Of a DNA stretch of 49,510 bases, positions 1 through 7,923 are shown in pieces; the stretch's first letter is position 1; each line of letters opens with the position of its first letter. The notes under the pieces were generated by a model that was given only the letters and a program-made list of their open reading frames with translations, did no database searches and was not told where the DNA came from. The DNA comes from Rhodospirillales bacterium (lineage in GTDB: Bacteria; Pseudomonadota; Alphaproteobacteria; Reyranellales; Reyranellaceae), in contig WHTW01000045.1 of NCBI GenBank assembly GCA_009377525.1, positions 1 through 49,510 of the forward strand. Direction: 5' to 3'. Position numbers and translations under genes: made by a program.

Positions 1-211
1 GTGGGCTTCGACAACCCGCAATCCTTCAGACAGGAGCGCTCTCACGCCAAGTCGCTACTCCCCCTACCGCGCAGCGGTTTAGTTCAATCCGCTCTAGCAT
101 AGTTTTCCCATGATCAAGCTTCGTCGCGTCCTTTGTCATCCTGAGCGCAGCGAAGGATCTTTTCTGCGGCAATAAAGATATTCCGCTTCGCTCAACATGA
201 CAGCTTCGCTG
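1..211. other. Window edge, no supported gene
   Basis: No gene could be supported here. One plus-strand frame is open from base 1 to a stop near 102 and could be the 3' end of a gene starting outside the window, but its roughly 33 residues resemble nothing I recognise. The rest holds the palindromic repeat at 134-202 and the space downstream of the NIPSNAP gene. Confidence 0.5.
134..202. repeat. Palindromic TGTCAT-type intergenic repeat
   Basis: The left end reads TGTCATCCTGAGCGCAGCG and the right end is an imperfect inverted copy, CGCTTCGCTCAACATGACA, separated by about 30 bases. The element ends ten bases before the NIPSNAP stop codon. Repeats beginning TGTCATCCTGAGCG are widespread between genes in many bacteria; this is the only copy I saw in the window. 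Mobility or function cannot be judged from one copy. Confidence 0.6.
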
Positions 212-538
212 TCACTTGACCGACGAGAACGCCGTCGGCACCAGGAGCTGATTGGCCACGTTGGCGACGATGGCGCCGTCCTTCTCGGTCTCGGCGCGCT
301 TGGCCAGCCACTCGGGGTCGGCCAGGAAGGCGTTCCACTTCTTTTCGCGGTCGGCCAGCGATTCCCAGGCCAGCAGGTAATAGAGTTCCTGGTTGGACTC
401 GCCCACCAGCGTGGTCCAGAAGCCCGCCGGCTTGATGCCGTGCCTTTCCCAGATCTTGAGCGTGATGTTGGCAAAGCGGTTGATCAACGCCGGCAGGCGA
501 CCCGGCATGCATTTGTAGACACGCAGTTCGTAGATCAT
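212..538 (-). CDS. NIPSNAP family protein
   Basis: The product is a 108-residue soluble protein opening MIYELRVYKCMPGRLPAL, the usual start of the NIPSNAP domain, a ferredoxin-like alpha/beta-barrel fold with one domain per chain. The family motif around residues 50-70 (ELYYLLAWESLADREKKW) is well preserved and the length is normal for single-domain members. The biochemical role of bacterial NIPSNAP proteins is poorly defined; they often sit beside catabolic enzymes. It lies 12 bases downstream of the metallo-beta-lactamase-fold gene on the same strand, so the two are probably co-transcribed. Family call is secure; function is unknown. Confidence 0.9.
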   Translation of the reverse strand: MIYELRVYKCMPGRLPALINRFANITLKIWERHGIKPAGFWTTLVGESNQELYYLLAWESLADREKKWNAFLADPEWLAKRAETEKDGAIVANVANQLLVPTAFSSVK

Positions 539-550
539 GTCCTTCCCCTT

Positions 551-1438
551 CTAGAAACTTGCATCGAAGCGCGGCACGAAACCGCTTTCCTTGTGGTCGA
601 TGTGGCAGGTGAACGGCGCGCCGAAATGGCAGGGCATCAGGCGGGCGCCCGAACCGGCGCAATGCTCCAGCGCTTCGCGCCGGCTCTTGCGTGCTCCGAC
701 GGCCTCGGCGCAGGCGAAGCTGTTCCATTCCGGATGATAGACCTGCAGGGCGTGATGCAGGATGTCGCCGCAGAACAAGGCTTTCTCGCCGCGCGATTCG
801 AACTTGATCGCGATCGTGCCCGGCGTATGGCCAGGCGCGGGCTCGACCTTGAGATTCTCGTCGAGCTGGGCGGCGCCATCGACCAGTTGCGACAGTCCCG
901 CCTCGACGACCGGCAGCACCGAATCGCGGAACGAGCCGGCGTTGGCCGGCGCGGTCTTGGGATCAGTGTCGACCTCGAGGTAGTGATCATAGTCGGCACG
1001 GCTGAACACGTATTTCGCGTTCTTGAAGGTCGGCACCCACTTGCCGTTCTCGAGCCTGGTGTTCCAGCCGACGTGATCGACATGCAGATGGGTGCACATC
1101 ACCATGTCGACCTGGTCGGGTTCGACGCCGGCTGCCTTCAGCCGCGCCAGGTAGGGCGTCTCCATCAAGTGCCACTTTGGCCGGTGCGGCCGGGACTTGT
1201 GGTTGCCGACACAGGTGTCGATCAGGATGCGCTTGCCGCCGACGCTGAGCAGCCAGCTGTGGACGCTGAGCTTCAGGGAGCCCGACGGCTCGTCGTAGTG
1301 GTTGGGCAGCAGCCAGTCGCGATGCTGCTGCACGACCTCGGGCTGCCAGTCAGGGAAGAACATCTTGGCGTCGAAGTTGGGCTCATAGGATTCCTCGATG
1401 CGCTGCGCCGTGGCAGCGCCTAGCTTCACTTCCGTCAT
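551..1438 (-). CDS. MBL-fold metallo-hydrolase
   Basis: This 295-residue protein is a metallo-beta-lactamase-fold hydrolase. The zinc motif THLHVDHVG (HxHxDH) is present about a third of the way in, a second metal ligand lies in PAPGHTPG, and an aspartate ligand is in CGDILHH. It resembles the family that includes lactonases and other ester-type hydrolases; the substrate cannot be told. The ATG at 1438 was chosen because GGGAGGAAAGGC stands directly before it; an upstream in-frame ATG at 1513 would put the start inside a repeat element. It is followed closely by the NIPSNAP gene. The repeat at 1453-1580 begins only 15 bases upstream of the start codon, so promoter signals must lie in or beyond the repeat. 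Confidence 0.9.
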   Translation of the reverse strand: MTEVKLGAATAQRIEESYEPNFDAKMFFPDWQPEVVQQHRDWLLPNHYDEPSGSLKLSVHSWLLSVGGKRILIDTCVGNHKSRPHRPKWHLMETPYLARLKAAGVEPDQVDMVMCTHLHVDHVGWNTRLENGKWVPTFKNAKYVFSRADYDHYLEVDTDPKTAPANAGSFRDSVLPVVEAGLSQLVDGAAQLDENLKVEPAPGHTPGTIAIKFESRGEKALFCGDILHHALQVYHPEWNSFACAEAVGARKSRREALEHCAGSGARLMPCHFGAPFTCHIDHKESGFVPRFDASF

Positions 1439-1452
1439 GCCTTTCCTCCCAC

Positions 1453-1580
1453 CTAGAGCACATTCCGTCCGGCCGGACTCAGCCGGACGGAATGTGCCCT
1501 GTGAAACGAGCATTTCCCGTGCGCGCGTTTCTGATCAGATGGAACCGCGTGCGGTTCCATCTGATCAGAAACCGCTCTAG
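1453..1580 (-). repeat. CTAG-ended double-hairpin repeat, copy 1
   Basis: A 128-bp intergenic element lying inverted relative to copies 2 and 3. Read on the minus strand it starts CTAGAGCGG, has a long hairpin centred on GGAACCGC-ACGCGGTTCC with arms running through TGATCAGA, then a spacer, then a second hairpin (ACATTCCGTCCGG paired with CCGGACGGAATGT), and ends GTGCTCTAG. It lies just upstream of the MBL-fold gene. See copies at 5582 and 15705. Confidence 0.9.
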
Positions 1581-1633
1581 GCGAGGACCTTAGCGTTGCC
1601 GGGCAGGTCTCGGGAAGGCCGTCATTTCGTCCG

Positions 1634-1933
1634 CTAAAACAGCCGCGTTGCCATCTTGGCAGTGTGCTGACGGCTGCCGATTGCCGCGACGACGCCCACG
1701 GCAGAACCGAACAACAGCAAGGCACCGAGACGGAAGCCCATGTCGTCGGAATCGATGCTGCCGGGCGCGAGGACCGCGAATGCGATGGTGGCAAGGAACA
1801 GGGTCGCCACCATGATGAGGTTGCCGATCAAGCCGACCAGCCCGGCATGGATGATCGACCGAGCCCGACGTCCGGCTAAGAGACCGATGAGAATGACCGC
1901 CGCAATCGTGAGGTAGTACAAGGCCGCTGCCAC
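1634..1933 (-). CDS. Small membrane protein, paralogue of the upstream gene
   Basis: A 99-residue hydrophobic protein with about three predicted membrane segments (roughly residues 4-20, 30-55 and 68-85). No family is recognised. It starts with GTG at 1933, with GGAG about ten bases upstream. It is similar in layout to the protein encoded just upstream at 2048-2353: N-terminal segment, short basic loop, a second segment containing an ATLFLATIAFAVLAPG-like stretch, then a polar loop with a G-x-x-LG pattern before the last segment. The two are probably a tandem duplication transcribed together. Role unknown. Confidence 0.65.
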   Translation of the reverse strand: MAAALYYLTIAAVILIGLLAGRRARSIIHAGLVGLIGNLIMVATLFLATIAFAVLAPGSIDSDDMGFRLGALLLFGSAVGVVAAIGSRQHTAKMATRLF

Positions 1934-2047
1934 AGTGACGCGCTCCGATCGTTGGACAGATCGAAGGATACGCCGCTTCCGCGCATGATCACGGTGTAGG
2001 TTGTATCAATTGAAGGACCGGCAGCCGCGCTTGGCGGCGGTGCCAAG

Positions 2048-2353
2048 TCAGAACGGCAGGCGCCGCGCCTCGACCTTTTCCAGATGGCGATGCTCGAGGA
2101 CGGCAATGCCGGCGCTGCCCAGCGGCACCACGACCAGCAGCACGATGAAGTGGATGCCGAGCGTCCGGCCGTCGAACATGCCCGGAATCACGGCGCCGAT
2201 GGCAACCGTCGTGATGAAGAACAGGACGGCAAAGGCAAGGCCGCAGATGCCACCCATGATGACAGCCATCAGCGTCGACGCCATGGCGCGGCCGATGTAG
2301 TAGCTGAGGGCGAAAGCGACGCCAGCGGCAACGATGGCGGTGATGCTTTCCAT
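2048..2353 (-). CDS. Small membrane protein
   Basis: A 101-residue protein with three likely membrane segments and a basic C-terminal tail (HRHLEKVEARRLPF). The ATG at 2353 is preferred over the GTG nine bases upstream because GGAGGAG stands eight bases before it. The central part (FFITTVAIGAVIPGMFDG) corresponds to the matching stretch of the neighbouring protein at 1634-1933, suggesting a tandem pair. No named domain is recognised and the function is unknown. The gene is divergent from the amidase at 2462, with about 108 bases between the two starts. Confidence 0.7.
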   Translation of the reverse strand: MESITAIVAAGVAFALSYYIGRAMASTLMAVIMGGICGLAFAVLFFITTVAIGAVIPGMFDGRTLGIHFIVLLVVVPLGSAGIAVLEHRHLEKVEARRLPF

Positions 2354-2461
2354 AAGGGGCACTCCTCCAATACGCTCTCGACTGCGAGAAATCAGAGTCG
2401 ACTCTGTGCTTCAGGTGCTAGTTTGCGGGAATTACGCAGCCTCGGAACCCACAAAAAACGC

Positions 2462-3883
2462 ATGTCTGACGACCCCTCGACCTGGATTTCCGCATCGGAA
2501 CTCACAACACTTTATGCCCGCAAGGTCCTTTCCCCCGTCGATGTTGTCGACGCGATAGTAGAGCGCGCAGCGAAGCTGCAACCTTCCCTCAATGCTTTTG
2601 TCCTGATCGACGCCGACGGCGCCCGGGCGGCAGCGAAGGCCTCGGAGGCGCGCTGGCTGAAGGGCCAGCCATTGTCGGCACTCGACGGCGTGCCAACCAC
2701 AATCAAGGACACCACGCCGGTAAAAGGATGGCCGACCCGCTACGGCTCGCATGCCACGGACGAGACGGCTGCCACCGAGAACGCACCCATCGTCGACAGA
2801 TTCCGGGCCGCCGGCCTCATCCTCCTCGGCAAAACGACGACTCCCGAATTCGGCTGGAAGGCCCTGACCGATTCGCCCCTGCAGGGCACGACGCGCAATC
2901 CATGGAACCTGAAGCACTCGCCCGGCGGTTCGTCGGGTGGCGCCTCGGCGCTGACGGCGGCCGGGATCAATCCGTTCAACCATGGCAATGACGGCGGCGG
3001 CTCGATCCGCATCCCTGCAGCCCACACCGGCCTCGTCGGACTGAAGCCAAGCTATGGCCGCATCGCCCAATACCCTGCCGACGCGCCGTTCGCCGACGTG
3101 ATCAGCCAAGGCGTGCTGGCGCGCTCGGTGCTCGACACTGCGCTGGCGCTCAACGTCGCGGCCGGACCCGATCCGCGCGACTGGCGTTCCCTGCCGGCCG
3201 ACCCACGCGACTACACGGTCGGTCTCGACGATGGCGTGCGCGGCTGGCGGATCGGGCTCAGCCTCGATTTCGGCCACGTCGAAGCCGACCCGGAGGTGCG
3301 CGAGCTGGTCGCCGAGGCGGCGCGGCACTTCGAGGCGCTCGGCGCGCATGTCGAGGACGTCGGCCCGCTCATCGAGCCGCTGCAGAAGAGCTTCGAGCCG
3401 CTGTGGATCGGCAGCTTCGCCACCCGCTTGCGCCAGATTCCGAGCCAGTTGCACAGCAAGCTCGATCCCGGCTTCCGCGCCGCCGCGGAAAAGGGCCTGG
3501 CCGTCACCCTGGCCGACTACGCACGGTCCTACGAAGCGAAGTCCAAGCTCGCCCGCGATCTCGCCCTCTGGCACCGCAAGTACGACCTCCTGCTGGCACC
3601 GGTTACGCCGACCGCCGCACCGCCGGTCGAGACCCTGTACAACTCCGACGCCTTCCCGCGCTGGACCAAGGGCGCGCCCTACACCCTGCCCTGCAACCTG
3701 ACCGGCCAACCGGCGGCGTCGATGCCGGCCGGCCTCACCAAGGCCGGCCTGCCGGTCGGCATCCAGCTCATCGGCCCGCCACGCGCCGACCACGTCGTGC
3801 TGCGCGCCATGCGGGCCTACGAGAGCTCGTGCGGCTGGACCTGGCCGCAGCAGAGGGTCGTCAAGACGCTGACGGCGCTCTGA
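2462..3883 (+). CDS. Amidase signature enzyme
   Basis: A 473-residue amidase-signature hydrolase, expected to cleave an amide bond with a Ser-cisSer-Lys triad. The three residues are in place: K82 in TIKDT, S157 in PGGSSGG and the nucleophile S181 in DGGGSIRIPA, with the usual 24-residue spacing between the serines. There is no signal peptide, so it is cytoplasmic. An upstream extension of the reading frame exists but has no homology; the ATG at 2462 fits the family N-terminus. Substrate is unknown. It is a stand-alone gene, unlike the amidase at 22145, which has an AtzG-like partner. Confidence 0.93.
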   Translation: MSDDPSTWISASELTTLYARKVLSPVDVVDAIVERAAKLQPSLNAFVLIDADGARAAAKASEARWLKGQPLSALDGVPTTIKDTTPVKGWPTRYGSHATDETAATENAPIVDRFRAAGLILLGKTTTPEFGWKALTDSPLQGTTRNPWNLKHSPGGSSGGASALTAAGINPFNHGNDGGGSIRIPAAHTGLVGLKPSYGRIAQYPADAPFADVISQGVLARSVLDTALALNVAAGPDPRDWRSLPADPRDYTVGLDDGVRGWRIGLSLDFGHVEADPEVRELVAEAARHFEALGAHVEDVGPLIEPLQKSFEPLWIGSFATRLRQIPSQLHSKLDPGFRAAAEKGLAVTLADYARSYEAKSKLARDLALWHRKYDLLLAPVTPTAAPPVETLYNSDAFPRWTKGAPYTLPCNLTGQPAASMPAGLTKAGLPVGIQLIGPPRADHVVLRAMRAYESSCGWTWPQQRVVKTLTAL

Positions 3884-3913
3884 CCGAAACCCCACGCGGC
3901 TGTGAATTGGGCG

Positions 3914-3932
3914 GTGGCCGTCGCTCGGCCAC
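3914..3932 (+). terminator. Hairpin downstream of amidase
   Basis: A perfect 7-bp stem (GTGGCCG / CGGCCAC) with a 5-base loop lies 31 bases after the amidase stop. There is no T-run, so it is only a weak candidate terminator. Confidence 0.35.
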
Positions 3933-3967
3933 TGTCACTCCCTGTGAACAACGCATGGGAGGTAGGG

Positions 3968-4645
3968 ATGCATAGAAACATCGGGACGGCAGCGTTGGCC
4001 GCGACCGCCGCGGCATTGGCGTTCATCGGCGGTTCACAGGCGCAACAGCCGCCGCCGCAGTTTCCCGACATGACGTTCTTCGTCACCAGCGTCGGCGGCC
4101 CGCAAGGCGCCAACTATGGCGGCCTTGAAGGGGCGGATCGGCACTGCCAGACGCTGGCTGCCAAGGCGGGCGCCGGCAACAAGACCTGGCGCGCCTATCT
4201 CAGCACCCAGGCCGTGGGCGGCGCTACCGCCGTCAATGCCAAGGACCGCATCGGCAAGGGACCGTGGACCAACGCCAAGGGCGTGGTCATCGCCACCAGT
4301 GTCGAGGACCTGCACTCGCCCAACGACAAGATCTCGGCTGAGACGATCGTCGCCGAGACCGGCCGCCTGATCCCGAGCCGGCTCTACACCGTGAACCAGC
4401 ACGATATCCTGACGGGCACGCAGGCCAACGGCACGGCCTTCCCGCCCGACAAGGACATGACCTGCGGCAACTGGACCAAGAGCGGCGAGGGCAACGCCAT
4501 AGTCGGTCACGCCGACCGCATGGGCCTGCGCGACGACGACGCCTCGAAGTCGTGGAATGCCTCCCACCTGTCGCGCGCTTGCGACGCGGCGTCCCTGGTC
4601 GCGACCGGCGGTGCCGGGCTGCTCTACTGCTTCGCCGCGAACTGA
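3968..4645 (+). CDS. Secreted lectin-like protein
   Basis: A 225-residue exported protein. Residues 1-26 form a Sec signal peptide ending SQAQ. The mature part opens with MTFFVTSVGGPQGANYGGL and GADRHCQTLAAKAG, a pattern shared by alphaproteobacterial proteins often annotated as lectins and related in layout to C-type-lectin-like or DUF1554 folds. Four cysteines in the mature chain (in DRHCQ, MTCGN, RACDA and LYCFA) could form two disulfides. ATG 3968 is chosen for the GGGAGGTAGGG immediately upstream. The fold assignment is from recalled similarity, and no ligand can be named. Confidence 0.65.
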   Translation: MHRNIGTAALAATAAALAFIGGSQAQQPPPQFPDMTFFVTSVGGPQGANYGGLEGADRHCQTLAAKAGAGNKTWRAYLSTQAVGGATAVNAKDRIGKGPWTNAKGVVIATSVEDLHSPNDKISAETIVAETGRLIPSRLYTVNQHDILTGTQANGTAFPPDKDMTCGNWTKSGEGNAIVGHADRMGLRDDDASKSWNASHLSRACDAASLVATGGAGLLYCFAAN

Positions 4646-4965
4646 GCGGCACGGACGTTGCCCGAGGGTCCCCGGGGGGCCCTCGCGCCTCCCTTGAAAA
4701 CCATCAGCCGTCGACCTAAGTCCATCCAGGAATAGTTCCCGTGGTTGTTCCTTCGTAAGGAGGATGGCTATGGTGACACCAGGTGTTGCAGCGACCGCGC
4801 CCCGGCAGCTGGCCGTCTTTCGGCCGTCCGGGCCATACATCAACTGTCCGTCCAAGCAGCAATGCCATCAGCGCCATCCGCATGCTCGTGCCTGCGGAAT
4901 GCAGCGGCCCATCCGCAGGATCCGCGTTCGGCGCTCAATGAGGGCCGCAGAACTAGGAGAGTGGA
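4646..4965. other. Intergenic stretch before the SPW gene
   Basis: No convincing gene in 320 bases. It holds the GC-rich hairpin at 4663-4685. A short Arg-rich frame starting at ATG 4770 (after AAGGAGG) runs to 4982 and overlaps the SPW gene start, but its composition looks like random high-GC coding. The AAGGAGG could also reflect a decayed gene. No clear sigma-70 promoter was found. Confidence 0.4.
4663..4685 (+). terminator. GC-rich hairpin after lectin-like gene
   Basis: CGAGGGTCCCC can pair with GGGGGCCCTCG about 17 bases after the lectin-like stop codon. There is no T-tract, so termination is plausible but not certain. Confidence 0.4.
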
Positions 4966-5331
4966 ATGCCTGCGCTCAGTGACAGGTTGACGACCCACTG
5001 GCGGGACGTCGCAAACCTGATTCTCGGCCTATGGCTGGTGATCTCGCCATGGACCCTGTCCTACATGACGATGACCGTCCCGACCTGGAACGCCATCATC
5101 GTCGGCGTAGTCATCGCGGTTGCAGCGATCGGCGCCCTCGTCGCCTTCCACAAGTGGGAGGAATGGGTCAGCGTCGCGTTGGCCGTCTGGCTGATCGTCT
5201 CGCCCTTCGCGCTCGACTATGCCTCGCACACGACGGTGCTGTGGAACCAGCTCATCGTCGGCGCGCTTGTCGGCATCCTTGCACTTTGGACGGCACTGAC
5301 GACACCGGAGACAGGCGTCACCGCGGGCTGA
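4966..5331 (+). CDS. SPW repeat membrane protein
   Basis: A 121-residue integral membrane protein with four predicted segments arranged as two SPW repeats. The first repeat carries WLVISPWTL and the second WLIVSPFAL, each followed by a segment beginning WNxxIVG. The SPW family is small bacterial membrane proteins of unknown function. The start is supported by AGGAG four to six bases upstream of the ATG at 4966. It is monocistronic, followed by a strong symmetrical hairpin at 5365. The second repeat has SPF rather than SPW, a common variation. Confidence 0.85.
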   Translation: MPALSDRLTTHWRDVANLILGLWLVISPWTLSYMTMTVPTWNAIIVGVVIAVAAIGALVAFHKWEEWVSVALAVWLIVSPFALDYASHTTVLWNQLIVGALVGILALWTALTTPETGVTAG

Positions 5332-5364
5332 CGTCGCGACGCAGACGTCGGCTAACGACGTCCG

Positions 5365-5388
5365 GCGGGCAGGCGAGTGCCTGCCCGC
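5365..5388. terminator. Bidirectional terminator-like hairpin
   Basis: A perfect 10-bp stem (GCGGGCAGGC / GCCTGCCCGC) with a GAGT loop lies between the 3' ends of the SPW gene and the minus-strand receptor remnant. It has no T-tract, but its place between convergent ends suits a terminator. Confidence 0.55.
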
Positions 5389-5404
5389 GAGGTGGCGTGT
5401 GGCC

Positions 5405-5581
5405 TCAGGCGTCCACCTTCACACCCGCCGTCGTGATCACCTTTTCCCACTTGTCGATCTCGCTCTGAAGGAACTTCGCCGCGTCGGCCGGCGTCGCGCC
5501 GACCGGCACGACGGCTTGCTCGGCCAGCCGCTTGCGCAGCGCCTCCTCACGGTGAGGCGGTGAGATACAAACGCCGTCGAT
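5405..5581 (-). pseudogene. C-terminal remnant of a TTT (Bug) solute receptor
   Basis: Fifty-eight codons read on the minus strand to a TGA at 5405-5407. They include ALRKRLAEQAVVPVGATP followed by ADAAKFLQSEIDKWEKVI, the standard C-terminus of tripartite-tricarboxylate-transporter solute receptors (Bug family). The frame is cut on its 5' side by a TAG that belongs to the repeat element at 5582. No start codon with a ribosome site and none of the other 250 or so residues remain. This is a dead fragment, with the rest of the gene lost next to the repeat. Confidence 0.85.
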
Positions 5582-5708
5582 CTAGAGCGTTTTCCGTTCA
5601 AATGGAACCGCTTGCGGTTCCATTTGAAAGGAAAAGCGCGCTATGGCGATGCTGATGACACAGGCACATTCCGTTCGGCTGATTCCAGCCGAACGGAATG
5701 TGCTCTAG
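5582..5708 (+). repeat. CTAG-ended double-hairpin repeat, copy 2
   Basis: A 127-bp element in the plus orientation. It starts CTAGAGCG, has hairpin 1 with arms TTCAAATGGAACCGC / GCGGTTCCATTTGAA, a spacer, hairpin 2 with arms ACATTCCGTTCGGCTG / CAGCCGAACGGAATGT (one-base changes from copy 3 on both sides of the stem), and ends GTGCTCTAG. Its right-hand CTAG gives the stop codon of the SDR gene, and its left-hand CTAG bounds the receptor remnant. Confidence 0.9.
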
Positions 5709-6604
5709 TCGAGATCCAATCCGTTCATGCCGGCATTCTTGCGCGCCTTCTTGGCGAGCTCGCTCAGCACCTTGCCGGCCTGGTGCGGGTCCATGACCTG
5801 CCCGACCTCGGGCCCTTTGTGCCAGCCTTCGGCGACGGCGAAGATGCCGTTGCCCGCCTGGAAGACGCGGCCGGTCACCTCGCGGCTGTCCTCGCTCACC
5901 AGCCAGGTCGCCACGGGAGCGATCCACCTTGGATCGCGCCGCTTCTTGTCCTCTTCGGTGTACTCGCGCAGGTCTTCCGTCATGCGGGTGAAGGCCGAGG
6001 GCGAGATCGAGTTGACGGTGATGCCGTAGCGGCCGAGCTCGCGCGCGGCGATGATGGTGAACGAGGCGATGGCGGCCTTGGCCGCACCGTAGTTGGTCTG
6101 GCCGATGTTGCCGTAGATGCCCGACACCGAGGTCGTCGTGACGATGCGCGCATCGACCGGCCCGCCCTTGATCTTGGCCTGGTCGCGCCAATAGGCGGCG
6201 GCGTGCCGCGCCGGCGCGAAGGTGCCCTTGAGATGCACCTTGATGACGGCGTCCCACTCGTCCTCGGTCATGTTGACCAGCATGCGGTCGCGCAGGATGC
6301 CGGCATTCAGCACCACGGCGTCGAGCTTGCCGAAGGCCGACACGGCCTGGTCGATCATGCGCTTGGCGCCGTTCCAGTCGGAGACGTCGTCGCCGTTGGC
6401 GACCGCCTCGCCGCCCTTGGCCTTGATCTCGTTGACGACCTGCTGGGCGGGGCCGACGTCGTTGCCCTTGCCGGCGCGATCGCCGCCCAGGTCGTTGACC
6501 ACGACCTTGGCGCCATGCTCGGCCAGCATCAGGCAGTGCTCGCGGCCGACACCGCGCGCGCCGCCGGTCACGATCGCCACCCGGCCCTCACACAATCTTG
6601 CCAT
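5705..6604 (-). CDS. SDR family oxidoreductase
   Basis: A 299-residue short-chain dehydrogenase/reductase. The cofactor motif TGGARGVG is at residues 13-20, NAG at 100-102, and the catalytic residues are S159, Y172 and K176 (YGAAK). The sequence after residue 200 (RMTEDLREY) and the extra C-terminal tail suit the subgroup resembling the dehydrogenase part of multifunctional beta-oxidation enzymes, so a 3-hydroxyacyl-CoA or related alcohol is a possible substrate. It is cytoplasmic. Its TAG stop codon is the CTAG end of repeat copy 2, so the last codons border that insertion. It is divergent from the serine hydrolase at 6679. Confidence 0.93.
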   Translation of the reverse strand: MARLCEGRVAIVTGGARGVGREHCLMLAEHGAKVVVNDLGGDRAGKGNDVGPAQQVVNEIKAKGGEAVANGDDVSDWNGAKRMIDQAVSAFGKLDAVVLNAGILRDRMLVNMTEDEWDAVIKVHLKGTFAPARHAAAYWRDQAKIKGGPVDARIVTTTSVSGIYGNIGQTNYGAAKAAIASFTIIAARELGRYGITVNSISPSAFTRMTEDLREYTEEDKKRRDPRWIAPVATWLVSEDSREVTGRVFQAGNGIFAVAEGWHKGPEVGQVMDPHQAGKVLSELAKKARKNAGMNGLDLD

Positions 6605-6678
6605 CGCTCCCTCCCGTTTCTGGCGTGTCTGCTTGCGATTTCCTGCGCTAGTCTAGCGGTTTGCCAAGGAGGATCGCC

Positions 6679-7923
6679 ATGGACACGCTGCCGCTCGTCG
6701 CCCCCGAACAAGTTGGACTTTCCGCAGCGCGGCTCGACCGTGTGCGCAAGTGGATGAGCGGCTGGGTCGACAGCGGCCGCCTGGCGGGAATGGTGACGGT
6801 GGTCATGCGCCGGAGCGAGCTCGCCTTCGCCGAGACCGCCGGCAAGGCCGACGTCGAGCGCAACAGGCCGATGCGGCCCGACACCATCTTCCGCATCTAC
6901 TCCATGACCAAGCCGCTCACCTCGACCGCCATCATGATGCTCTACGAGGAGGGCCGCTTTCAGCTCGACGACCCGATCTCGAGGTTCATCCCGGGCTTCG
7001 CCAATCCGCGCGTCTATGCCGGCGGCAGCCGCGGCAAGATCGACAGCGTGCCGGCCGAGCGCGAGATCACCTTCCGCGACCTGCTGACCCACACCTCGGG
7101 CCTGACCTACGGCTTCATGGAGAGCAATCCGGTCGACGCGCTCTATCGCTCCAAGACCAGCGGCGTCGACTTCCAGACCGCCACCACCAGCCTGAAGGAC
7201 CTGGTCGAGCGGCTGGCGACCTTCCCGTTGATCGCCCAGCCCGGCAAGGCCTGGAACTACAGCGTCGCCACCGACGTGCTGGGCTACCTGGTCGAGGTCA
7301 TCTCCGGTCAGCCCTTCCAGGACTATCTCAAGGAGAAGGTCCTCGTGCCGCTGGGCATGGTCGACACCGATTTCCATGTGCCGGCCGACAAGCACGAGCG
7401 CTTCGCCGCCAACTACCAGGCGGGACCCTCAAGCGCCAATGGGGGCGGCAAGCTCGAGCTGATCGACGATCCCGGCAAGAGCCGCTATCTCAGCACCCGC
7501 GCGGTGAATTCCGGCGGCGGCGGCCTGGTCTCGACGGCGGCGGACTATCTGCGCTTCTGCCGCTTCATGCTGAACAAGGGCGAGCTCGACGGCACGCGCC
7601 TGCTCGGCCGCAAGACCGTCGAGCTCATGACCATGAACCATCTCAAGGGCGACATGGCCGACATGGGCATGCCACGCTTCTCGGAGTCGACCTACTACGG
7701 CGTCGGCTTCGGGCTGGGCTTCTCGGTCATGATCGATCCGGCCAAGGCGCACATCGTGGGCACGCCCGGCGAATATGCCTGGGGCGGTGCGGCCTCCACC
7801 GCCTTCTGGTGCGATCCGGCCGAGGACATGGCGGTGGTGCTGCTGACGCAGCTCATGCCGTCGTCGACCTACCCGGTCCGCCGCGAGCTGCGCGTGCTCA
7901 CCTACCAGGCGATTGTCGACTGA
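6679..7923 (+). CDS. Beta-lactamase-fold serine hydrolase
   Basis: A 414-residue class-C beta-lactamase-like hydrolase. S75 and K78 form the SxxK motif (SMTK), Y194 in WNYSV is the second motif, and LLTHTSGL is the typical EstB-type signature. No clear signal peptide is present, which suits a cytoplasmic esterase rather than an antibiotic-degrading enzyme. The ATG at 6679 is backed by AAGGAGG eight bases upstream. Its TGA overlaps the ATG of the dioxygenase gene (sequence TGATG), so translation is probably coupled. The natural substrate is not known. Confidence 0.93.
   Translation: MDTLPLVAPEQVGLSAARLDRVRKWMSGWVDSGRLAGMVTVVMRRSELAFAETAGKADVERNRPMRPDTIFRIYSMTKPLTSTAIMMLYEEGRFQLDDPISRFIPGFANPRVYAGGSRGKIDSVPAEREITFRDLLTHTSGLTYGFMESNPVDALYRSKTSGVDFQTATTSLKDLVERLATFPLIAQPGKAWNYSVATDVLGYLVEVISGQPFQDYLKEKVLVPLGMVDTDFHVPADKHERFAANYQAGPSSANGGGKLELIDDPGKSRYLSTRAVNSGGGGLVSTAADYLRFCRFMLNKGELDGTRLLGRKTVELMTMNHLKGDMADMGMPRFSESTYYGVGFGLGFSVMIDPAKAHIVGTPGEYAWGGAASTAFWCDPAEDMAVVLLTQLMPSSTYPVRRELRVLTYQAIVD

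Noticed and set aside
1..130. Possible tRNA suggested by GGTTTAGTTCAATCCGC
   Set aside because: The stretch slightly resembles a T-arm, but no acceptor or anticodon stem can be drawn around it.
2084..2461. N-terminal extension of the amidase frame
   Set aside because: It runs antisense through the small membrane protein gene and has no homology; the family N-terminus is at 2462.
4770..4982. Small frame after AAGGAGG, overlapping the SPW gene start
   Set aside because: Good ribosome site, but the translation is Arg/His/Pro-rich with no recognisable pattern and overlaps the next start in another frame.
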